A stretch of DNA of 64,000 nucleotides. Origin: Polyodon spathula. Its lineage: Eukaryota; Chordata; Actinopteri; Acipenseriformes; Polyodontidae. The notes under the pieces are model-generated. The model worked only from the letters and a program-made list of their open reading frames with translations, was not told the origin of the DNA and made no database searches. The position numbers and the translations under genes are program-made. This document shows positions 47,104 through 56,364 of the stretch, in pieces; positions within the stretch are counted from its first letter, which is position 1, and each line of letters opens with the position of its first letter. The DNA is taken from positions 31,341,013 to 31,405,012 of the forward strand of contig NC_054552.1 in NCBI RefSeq assembly GCF_017654505.1, written 5' to 3'.

Positions 47104-49036
47104 ATGAGTGAAAACGGCACCGAGAAGGTAAAATATGGTTTAATAGTAACGAATTTATAATGACGTGTTAACCGCTCAGGACAATATAGAGATGTTCATA
47201 GTACGACATGCCAGTATGCACGACCAGATCAAACAGCAGGACGAGTTTGATCTATCTGTCTGTCTCTGTCAGCGTGTCTACGCGCAGTTTAGTTTGTTAC
47301 TGTAGTCATCCACGCCTAGAACACCGAATTAAAAAAAATAATCAATAAATAAATAAAGTAGCTTAATGATGCACCGAGTTTTTGCTCGGCTCTGCTCAGC
47401 TTTGCTTGGGAAATTAGCCAAACCTAGACACGGTACTGAACCAGCCTGGCTTACAATTCAATAAATCAAACACTTTGGCCGTGCTTGAGTTCCAGTGCAA
47501 AACTGGCAGAATTGTGTGGTTTTTTTTGTTTGTTTTTACTTCTGAATCACCCAGTCGCATTTCAGTATATTATATATAATGTAAGCACTTGTGTATTAAC
47601 TGTGTGGTTTTATGCTCCCCCCTCCAGGATCCAGCTGCTCTGAGAGAGGAGGGGAACTGTCTGTTCAAGGACAGGGATTTCCAGGGGGCGCTGTCCTGTT
47701 ACACGAAGGCCCTCAAATGGAGCGACACCCAATCAGAATGTGCCGTCCTGCTCCGCAATCGGGCTGCCTGCTACCTCAAACTGGTGAGTGGTGAGTGTGG
47801 AGTGGGAGCTTGGACTGGTCACGCTGTCAAAACAGTGTTTTTCCGTTCCTGTGTTTTTCCATTCAGAATAGGGGCTCTTTACAAATGTCTGGATGCTTTG
47901 AATAACTGACACACGTTGTTTTTCTTTCAAAGCGCTTTTAGAAAGGATGTGTAACCCTTCCTGGTAGTTGATCGTGTTTTCTTTCTCTTATTAGGAGGAC
48001 TATTCCAAAGCGGAGTCCGACTGTAGCAAAGGTGAGCTGGGTTTCTTGTACTGTTCTGCGCTCCTCGTTCCCCCTCTATGATCGTCTAGTTCTCCCCCAA
48101 ACTCACTCTCTGTCTGTCTGCCCAGCGCTGGACTCGGACACTGGCGATGTGAAGGCCCGGTTTCGCCGCTCGCAGGCCTTGCAGAAGCTGGGCCGCCTGG
48201 ACCAGGCTTTCAAAGACATCCAGAGGTGTGCACAGCTGGAGCCCAAGAACATGACCTTCCAGGAGAGCCTGCGGCAGCTAGGGGCGCAGATCCAGGACAA
48301 GGTGCAGGACTGATCATTCTACCATCAGCGCTGACTCTCCATCGTTCCCTGCTTTAATCATCTAAACAGCGCATATTTTAAGTGCACGCATTGATAGTAG
48401 TGTGAGATTGTTTGAAAAACAGGTTGCTGTATAAAACGCGTTGTGGCTGTGCCCCTCCGATGGGTCACTAGATCTGCCTTCTTCCCTCTTCCTTCAGGTC
48501 CAGCAGCTCTCCTTCACAGACGCTCGTGTTCAGCAGATGTTCTCTCTGCTCCTGGACTCCTCAGCGCAGGAGTCTGACAGGCACAGGGTAAGAAGAGGGC
48601 TGTGTTTTTTCAACTCCCTGTCGGATTGCTTTGCACACAGTTTATTGACAGACCTGTAAAACTACTATATGATCAGTGTGCTTTAATAATCAGAGATGTA
48701 TGTAGCAGGGGGCTTGAAATATTGCAGTGAATGAAAAGCAGCCTGTGGCTGCTCTGAGAGGTGCGAGCAAGGCAGTGGTGCTGCATTGCATTGACATAGT
48801 GGGGTAGCTGGTGTTTCATGCCCTCTCTAACTCCCCTCTTCTCTCCTGCAGGCGGCTCAGAATCTGGTGGTCCTGTCGCGGGAGGACACGGGGGCGGAGC
48901 AGATATTCCGCAACGACGGGGTGCAGCTCTTGCAGAGACTGATGGATTCAGGGAAAGAGGAGATGATTCTGCCTGCGCTGCGCACACTGGTGGGGCTTTG
49001 CAGCGGGCACCAGTCCAGGGTGAGTCCTGCTGAGCC

Positions 49037-49037
49037 A

Positions 49038-49098
<61 letters not shown>
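49037..49098. repeat. CA dinucleotide microsatellite
   Basis: About 60 bp of CA repeat just after the donor of the sixth UNC45A exon (49019). Confidence 0.95.
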
Positions 49099-49099
<1 letters not shown>

Positions 49100-49742
49100 G
49101 AGCTGTGTCTTGCTTTGCCCTACCACCTCCTGTTTCTCTCCTTCTGTGCAGTCCATGGCTATCGTGAATGAGCTGGGAATGGAGCGGCTATGTGCAGTGA
49201 TGGGGTCGGGGGGAGAGCAGGTCTCCCTGGCTGCCTGTCACCTCCTGCAGGTCATGTTCGAGGCTCTGATGAAGGGAATGAAGAAGGACGTGCGAGGCAA
49301 AGATGAGGCCATTCTGCTTGGCATGTCCTGGCTGCCTGTAGCTTTCTGCAGCTATGCTTGCTTGCGTGCTAGATTTGTCTGCATTTCCCACCTGCAGTGT
49401 ATGTCTGTGCTGACACCGACTCCCTCCTGTTTCAGAGCCGTCTCGGGAACTGAGGTCAATGCTGCGTCACCTCTTGGGCGTCCTCACGGCTCCCGCGGTG
49501 TCCGGGTCGGGTCGAGACAGCGCCATTAACCTGCTCGTCAAACACGTCCCGCGCAAATCCCAACGAGATCCTGACAACTCGCTCAGTCTGTGGGTCATCG
49601 ACCAGGGTGAGTCTCCCAGTCTCCCCATGACAAGATCCCTGGTTAATGTTCCAGAATAAGAAACAAACAGCTTGAGATTGCTTAAGAGTCTACTTAGCTG
49701 CTTTTTATGGAAAATAACAGCTTTGAATTAAAGACAAGAATA

Positions 49743-49743
49743 T

Positions 49744-49778
<35 letters not shown>
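49743..49778. repeat. TC dinucleotide microsatellite at a splice acceptor
   Basis: CT run forming the polypyrimidine tract of the ninth UNC45A exon (acceptor at 49793–49794). Confidence 0.92.
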
Positions 49779-49781
<3 letters not shown>

Positions 49782-52140
49782 CTCTCCACACCAGGGCTGA
49801 AGATGGTTCTGGAGGTGGGGGGCACAGTCCCAGATGCCACGCAGGCCCCCCCCCCCCCCCCCCCCCCCCGACTGACAGCACACACATGAGCTGCTCGGTT
49901 CTGCTCAGCAAGCTGTATGAGGACATGAAGAGCGATGGCGAGAGGGAGAACTTCAGCTCCCTCTGCGAGGAATACGTCCGGTGAGGGAGAGGGGCTGGGG
50001 GGTTACACTGGAAACTCCTGAGCCGTTTGACCTGGCTGCATATAAAGAGTGTCTAAGCTGTGTCACTGATTCTCAGTCAGTAATAGCCTGATACTTGGAT
50101 TTGGTATTCCAATGGGAAATGTAGATTCCGAAGAAAATGAAACACAGTAAACTTCCACTTGCTGTGTTCACAGTAAAACCTGCAGACTGCTTCAGTGAGA
50201 GTCTGCCTCCCAGCCTATAAAGAAACAGGCCCTAGGTCTGTCCGGGATCATGGAAAGCATTATCTCTCTGTGTGGCTCCGATACAGAGATCCACCAGCAG
50301 GTGGCAGTGGAGGCCCTGATCCACGCAGCCGGCAAGGCCAAGAGGGCCTTCTTCATCGCTGCCAATGGCGTGGCGCTGCTCAAAGACATCTACAAGAAGA
50401 GCAAGAGCGACAAGATTCGAGTGCGCGCCCTGGTGGTGAGGACTCAGCGTTTACGGCTGCATTGAAACACTAGGGTAGTGTCGGTGTGAGCGCGTGTCTG
50501 ACTGTGTTTGTCTGCTGTCTCTCAGGGTCTGTGCAAGCTGGGCTCGGCAGGAGGGACGGATTTCAGCATGAAGCAGTTTGCTGAAGGATCCACTCTGAAA
50601 CTGGCCAAGCAGTGCAGGAAGTGAGTCTCTCTCTTTATCACAGTATTTCCATGCAGGAGTAAGGGGATTGGATTTTACTGTCACTGTGTGACTTTGCCCC
50701 GTCGGTGTATCCCAATGAGTTGTAGCCACACAGCATGGCTCACACAGGACTTCCCATTGTACACACGCTGCGTCCTGAATCCAGAAGTGGAACGGAGAGC
50801 ATTCCGATAGGAATAAAACAATTGGAAATTGTAGCAACTGGGATGCAGGAAGGAGCTGTTTGAAAGGGTTGATGGGAGTAGTTTCTTGCTCGTTTAATAC
50901 TGTGTGAAGTAGGGCTGACGACTGTGTCCCCCTCCCGCCAGGTGGCAGTGTAATGAAGCCCTGCCCCCGAGCTCCCGACGCTGGGCGATCGAGGGCCTGG
51001 CGTACCTCACCTTCGATGCCGATGTGAAGGAGGAGCTGGCAGAGGATGGGCAGGCTCTGCAGGCCATGTTCCAGCTGGCCAAGGTACCTTCGGCTAGGGC
51101 CTCTGCTGTAAACACAGAGCAGGGTTACCAGCAGGACCACACAAGCAGCCCTTCAATATTCAGTCTGCATTGCTTACCAGTGCACATGGGTTTTATTAGG
51201 CATAACACCAGGCTGTAGAAGAGTCCATAAGGTCTGTCTGCAGCAGTTTCGTTTCAATCCTATGGAATCTTGTGTCTGCTGGGCTAGGGTGTTTTTTTAG
51301 GATGAAGTACACTAACAGATGCTGCAGAATTACCCTGAAGCGTGAGAAGCTTGTAATGACGTGGCACAAAGTGCCCGGTGAGTGCAGCCCTGTCTCGCCT
51401 GCAATGTAATGAACCTGTCACTGCTTGCTTTCTTGTCCAGTGGCAGAGGAGAGTGTAACCTTGCCCTGATTCTCTCTCTGCAGTCAGAGGATAAGACGGT
51501 GCTGTTTGCCATGGGCTCTACGCTGGTGAACTGCACCAACAGCTATGACTCGGAGAAGCCGGACCCGCAGATGGTGGAGCTGGCAAAGTACGCCAAGCAG
51601 CACGTCCCTGAATAGCACCCCAAGGTAGGGCAGGCAGGCTGGCAGGCAGGGGCACCACAAACAGGGAGCTCCCAGTATCAAACCCCATGTATCACTGTTA
51701 ATGTCTGAACACCCTTTGCTGTGGCAGTATGGGCTTATCCTGCTGGAAGATTTCAGTTCATTTTGGTAATGTTTTTTCTTTTTAAGGATTTTAAAATCTG
51801 TTTTCCTTTATTCATGTTTGTGTAGTTAGACGACGGCAGTCAGTTTTCATCACTGTTTGTCTTTGTATGCCCAGGATTCTATCCAAAAAACCTTTCTAAA
51901 TATGTCAAAATGTCATGTAAGATACTGTATGTGGATTTATTGTACTGACTGCTGTGTGTGGATTTATTGCCTGCTACCTGGTTGTCTGCAGATCTATGAG
52001 GTGGTGCGGCCGCTGGTCAGCCTGCTGGGACTCGATTGCACGGCCCTGCAGAACTTCGAGGCGCTCATGGCACTCACCAACCTGGCGGGCATCAGCGAGA
52101 GGCTCCGGTCAGTCTGCACAACGTATAACAACTTCCTGTT

Positions 52141-53554
52141 CCCCAGCCCTTTCACCCTGCACCCCAACACTCGCTGCTCCCCAGCCATTTCACCCAGCAC
52201 CCCAACACTCGCTGCTACCCAGCGCTTTCACCCTGCACCCCAACACTCGCTGCTACCCAGCTCTTTTACCCTGCATCCCAACACTCACTGCATCCCAACA
52301 CTTGCTGCTCCCCAGACCTTTCAACCTGCTTCCCAACCCTTTCACTCTGCACCCCAACACTCCCTGCTCCTCAGCGCTTTCACCCTGCACCCCATCACTC
52401 GCTGCTACCCAGCCCTTTTACCCTGCACCCCAACACTCGCTGCTCCCCAGCCCCACCCTGTACCCCAACACTCCCTGCTCCCCAGCCCTTTCACCCTGCA
52501 CCCCAACACTCCCTGCTCCCCAGCCCTTTTACCCTGCACCCCAACACTCCCTGCTCCCCAGCCCTTTCACCCTGCACCCCAACACTCGCTGCTCCCCAGC
52601 CCTTTTACCCTGCACCCCAACACTCGCTGCTCCCCAGCGCTTTCACCCTGCACCCCAACACTCGCTGCTCCCCAGCCCTTTTACCCTGCACCCCAACACT
52701 CCCTGCTCCCCAGCGCTTTCACCCTGCACCCCAACACTCGCTGCTACCCAGCCATTCACCCCAACACTCCTGCACCCCAACACTCGCTGCTCCCCAGCCC
52801 TTTTACCCTGCACCCCAACACTCGCTGCTACCCAGCGCTTTCACCCTGCACCCCAACACTCGCTGCTACCCAGCTCTTTTACCCTGCATCCCAACACTCA
52901 CTGCATCCCAACACTCGCTGCTCCCCAGACCTTTCAACCTGCTTCCCAACCCTTTCACCCTGCACCCCAACACTCCCTGCTCCTCAGCGCTTTCACCCTG
53001 CACCCCATCACTCGCTGCTACCCAGCCCTTTTACCCTGCATCCCAACACTCACTGCATCCCAACACTCGCTGCTACCCAGCCCTTTTACCCTGCATCCCA
53101 ACACTCCCTGCTCCCCAGACCTTTCACCCTGCACCCCAACACTCCCTGCTCCCCAGCGCTTTCACCCTGCACCCCATCACTCGCTGCTACCCAGCCCTTT
53201 TACCCTGCATCCCAACACTCACTGCATCCCAACACTCGCTGCTACCCAGCCCTTTTACCCTGCATCCCAACACTCGCTGCTCCCCAGCCCTTACAACCTG
53301 CACCCCAACACTCGCTGCTCCCCAGCGCTTTCACCCTGCACCCCATCACTCGCTGCTACCCAGACCTTTCACCCTGCACCCCAACACTCACTGCATCCCA
53401 ACACTCGCTGCTCCCCAGCCCTTACAACCTGCACCCCAACACTCCCTGCTCCCCAGCGCTTTCACCCTGCACCCCATCACTCGCTGCTACCCAGACCTTT
53501 CACCCTGCACCCCAACACTCGCTGCTCCCCAGCCCTTCACCCTGCACCCCAACA
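52141..53554. repeat. 38-bp minisatellite, about 37 units, in a UNC45A intron
   Basis: Head-to-tail units of about 38 bp, with the phrases CCCTTTCACCCTGCACCCCA and ACACTCGCTGCTCCCCAG. It fills almost the entire intron between exons 51992–52107 and 53639–53756. Variants such as TTTTACCCTGCATCCC, CTGCTACCCAG and a CACTGCATCC insert recur in the same order at about 52250–52345 and 52865–52960, so blocks of several units were duplicated. The unit lacks stop codons in the forward frames, giving artificial ORFs of 611 and 539 codons. Each unit ends in a pyrimidine tract plus CAG, like a 3' splice site. Confidence 0.96.
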
Positions 53555-54413
53555 GGCATACACATTCTCTTGAGTTTTGCAGCAGGTTGCCCAAGTGTTT
53601 ATTCCTCTGACAGTGCTGCTTGTTCCCACTCTCCGCAGGCAGAAGATAATGAAGGAGGGGGCGGTGTCGAGGATCGAGGGCTACATGTTTGAGGATCATG
53701 AGATGATTCGAGCGGCTGCGACTGAGTGCATGTGCAACCTGGTCCTGAGTCCAGAAGTAAGAGGGGGGACAGTCCTAGGCTTTGAGTGTGGAGCTCTAGA
53801 CTTGCTCTTGTGGTTCAGAGGGCAGGGGGTGCTGGGTTACTACCTCGACCATCCACAGCATGTGTCTCTTTCCCTGGTGTACTGACACCCCTGTCTTATA
53901 AACTATGTGATGAAGTCTAAATGTATTCCCTTGAGGGGAATCTCTTGTGCAGGTGTCCCCGAGGTTTATAAGCTTTCTGCTGGCTGTGTGACGGAGAGTT
54001 ACTGATTCGATGCTTGCCTTCATTAGGTGCAGGAGAGGTTTGTGGCTGAGGACAACGACCGGCTGAAGTTGCTTGTGCTGTACAGCGGGGAGGATGACCA
54101 GAGACTGCGGAAGGCAGCGGCTGGGACCCTGGCCATGCTGACATCGGTGCAGCCCTCCCTGTGCGCTCGCGTCCCTCGCACTGTAAGCCCTGGGGTGGGG
54201 GGTTGACAGGGTGGGGTCTCCTCCCAGCTTGTGTTGGTGGGGGGGGCTGTGTGTACCTGTGTAAGGAGGGTCTGTGTAAGCACTAGTACTGTTAGGGGGG
54301 TCAGGTGTGTTGATTTGCAGGTTATTAAAAGGGTTCTGCTTTCTCTTCACCAGACCTGGGGGAAATTCTAATTCTAGTGAGAGTGATAATTACAGCAGCA
54401 TTGTGGGCTGAAC

Positions 54414-54540
54414 TTTCAATTACAATGATATACTCAATTACAATTACAACGATATGCTCAATTACAATTACAATGATATGCTCAATTACAATTACAATGA
54501 TATGCTCAATTACAATTACAATGATATGCTAATTTAGAAT
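54414..54540. repeat. 24-bp minisatellite, about 5 units
   Basis: Units of CAATTACAATTACAATGATA plus TGCT, nearly perfect, in the last UNC45A intron (54183–54845). Non-coding. Confidence 0.93.
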
Positions 54541-55109
54541 TACAGTTATACTACAAAGTAAGATAAACAACTGCTCACGCTAACGTGTTTACTGTATTTA
54601 TGAACGCTCCGTGTAAAACACTACATGGAAAAGTCAATGATTCAGCTTGAAAAGCTTGACGAGTTTACAGGTATGCAAGTGTGCCAACGCAGTGTGTCAG
54701 TAAGCAGGTTTGTGAGGTGATATTGAGAGTAAAGCCTGATATAAACACAGTGTGACAGTAAGCGAGGTGATAATAAGCAGTTTGTCTGTTCATTCTCAAT
54801 GACACAGTTCCAGTTATACTTGAGCCCAGGCCTGTTTCCTTGCAGACGTCCCACTGGCTGGAGATCCTGCAGGCGCTGCTGCTGAGCGAGAGCAGGGAGC
54901 TGCAGCACCGCGCCGCAGTCATCGCTATGAATCTCATGCAGGCGGAGCGCGGGCTGGCCGAGCAGCTCATCCAGAGTGAGGTGCTCGAGATCCTGTCCGT
55001 CATGGCCAAGGGGGGCGCCGCTGAGCCCAACCCAGCCTGCCGAACCGCCAAGCAGTGTCTCGACATCGCCCTGGACTACGGGCTCATCAAACCCAACCTT
55101 GCAGAATGA

Positions 55110-55754
55110 GTGAGAATCGCTGGCACACTGCACCTTCAGATGGACACAAGGAACAAGCAAAAAGATTGTTGCCCAGGGTCTCCCTCTAGCAGGATGCCTG
55201 ACCAGCACTGTAGAAACATGCCACTGTGACACTTGACTTCCATGAAGTTTATGACTGAGACTAACCACAGACTGCAGAAGGGGGAGTATTGTTCTATAGG
55301 CTGCAGGGATTGGACCAAAGATTGTGTTGTCTTAAAACATATTGACAGCTGCTTCTTGTCACTACCCTAAACTTTAAAGACCTGATTTTCTAATTCCTTC
55401 ACTCCTACCATTCCAGTTTTTCTAGTTGTTAATTCAGTTCTTCTGTTTAATTTGAATTCTTTTAAAATGTTTTTTAGTGCATGCTTCTGGCACGCAGGAC
55501 CACGTTTGAGTCACCTCTTAATGCTGCTAAGTGATGCAGCTTAATTTCCAGATGATTTCTTCTTTTGTCTTGCATCCAGATTCTAGAATGCAGCAACCAA
55601 CGTTCTCCACATTGTAAACATTACCCAAACTTAGTGTTATACATTCCATCTGCGAAGCACCCATTTGATTAGATCTACCCACAATGCTTTAATAATCACT
55701 TGCCACCTATTTTTTATTTTATTTTTTAATTCACACATAATTATGTGCAATAAA
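55110..55754 (+). terminator. UNC45A: UNC45A 3' UTR with poly(A) signal
   Basis: Untranslated tail ending in AATAAA at 55749–55754. No other coding sequence seen. Confidence 0.65.
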
Positions 55755-56364
55755 TAATGTTCACACGGAAAGTGAGTCTTTGTTTTCTTTGCCGGTGTGT
55801 ATTTCACTAGCTGTGTATATAAGTGAAGTGTAGACATACTACAGTGTCTATTAGTTATACTGCTCAATTACTCACACACACACACACACGAAAGTACTGT
55901 CGCCCAAGCATTTACAATTAAACTAAAACATCTCAAGGAATCCTTGTAAAATACATTCAAGCAGTTGAGTGGTTATTAGAAACTGGCTGCGTGACCACTG
56001 CAATCCTAACAGACGCGATTAACACATGTAGTGAAGGGAGTGAGTCATGCCAACATTCACAGGAACTGCCTGACAGGGTCATCTGGTCGCTAATCATTAT
56101 GTTTTGCATTCTGAAGTTGGAATCCTGTATCTCTATGCTAAATATTAAGTTATGCATTCGAAACATGCAATTCGGTTTGCTGAACAAGAAGTACTGTTTC
56201 GGCTTCCGTAATTGTAGTTTCCTATCTACTGTGCTAACTGAACATGCGCTGAAAAGTCTGCGTGCGGTAGCCGCGTTTTGGTCGATGCAGGGAAAGGGAA
56301 GGGAAGGCAGATAAATTGTCATAGGAGATGAATCTTGAAGAGTCTCTGTAATGTGACGTTTCTG
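55755..56364. other. UNC45A–RCCD1 spacer and RCCD1 promoter region
   Basis: About 600 bp, AT-rich on the left, more CG-rich from about 56240, with GCGTGCGGTAGCCGCG near 56259–56275, where the RCCD1 promoter or 5' UTR is expected. A short CA repeat lies at 55873–55888. No gene seen. Confidence 0.45.

Larger units (their letters stand above)
47104..55109 (+). pseudogene. UNC45A: UNC45A, co-chaperone of HSP90 and myosin, disrupted copy
   Basis: UNC45A has an N-terminal TPR domain for HSP90, a central region and a UCS domain that folds myosin. Recognised exons: 47104–47127, 47628–47783, 47995–48031, 48126–48301, 48498–48587, 48852–49019, 49152–49320, 49436–49606, 49795–49980, about 50174–50435, 50526–50620, 50942–51083, 51484–51624, 51992–52107, 53639–53756, 54027–54182, 54846–55109. 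Start MSENGTEK, end stop at 55107. Lesions: GC donor after 49320; a 24-C run in the ninth exon that shifts frame; the tenth exon has TGA at 50196–50198 and lacks roughly 15 expected codons; TAG at 51613–51615 where EQHPK is expected; about 100 UCS codons absent between 51624 and 51992. All other exons are in frame and well conserved, so decay would be recent. A for paralogue: neighbour RCCD1. Assembly error could explain the C-run but hardly all. Confidence 0.88.

Noticed and set aside
48302..48313. Stop codon ending UNC45A after KVQD
   Set aside because: The TGA lies in the intron; the true donor is at 48302 and the next exon continues KVQQLSFTDARV in frame.
49742..49984. Frame joining a Ser/Leu repeat to the UNC45A sequence
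   Set aside because: It starts in the TC microsatellite and reads the ninth exon out of frame before the C-run.
50451..51140. 229-codon minus-strand frame
   Set aside because: Antisense shadow of UNC45A exons 50526–50620 and 50942–51083.
51857..53692. Open frames of 611 and 539 codons that look like a Pro/Leu-rich repeat protein
   Set aside because: They are read-through of the 38-bp minisatellite inside a UNC45A intron. The same period gives stop-free reading in more than one frame and overlaps the real UNC45A exon at 51992–52107.
53796..54350. 184-codon minus-strand frame
   Set aside because: Covers the UNC45A exon 54027–54182 in antisense and intron on both sides; composition is low-complexity.
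54642..55268. 208-codon minus-strand frame
   Set aside because: Antisense shadow of the last UNC45A exon, whose sense reading is clearly conserved.
56335..56364. Upstream in-frame ATG as the RCCD1 start
   Set aside because: The extra ten residues have no family counterpart, whereas [13 protein letters not shown] at 56365 matches the known N-terminus.
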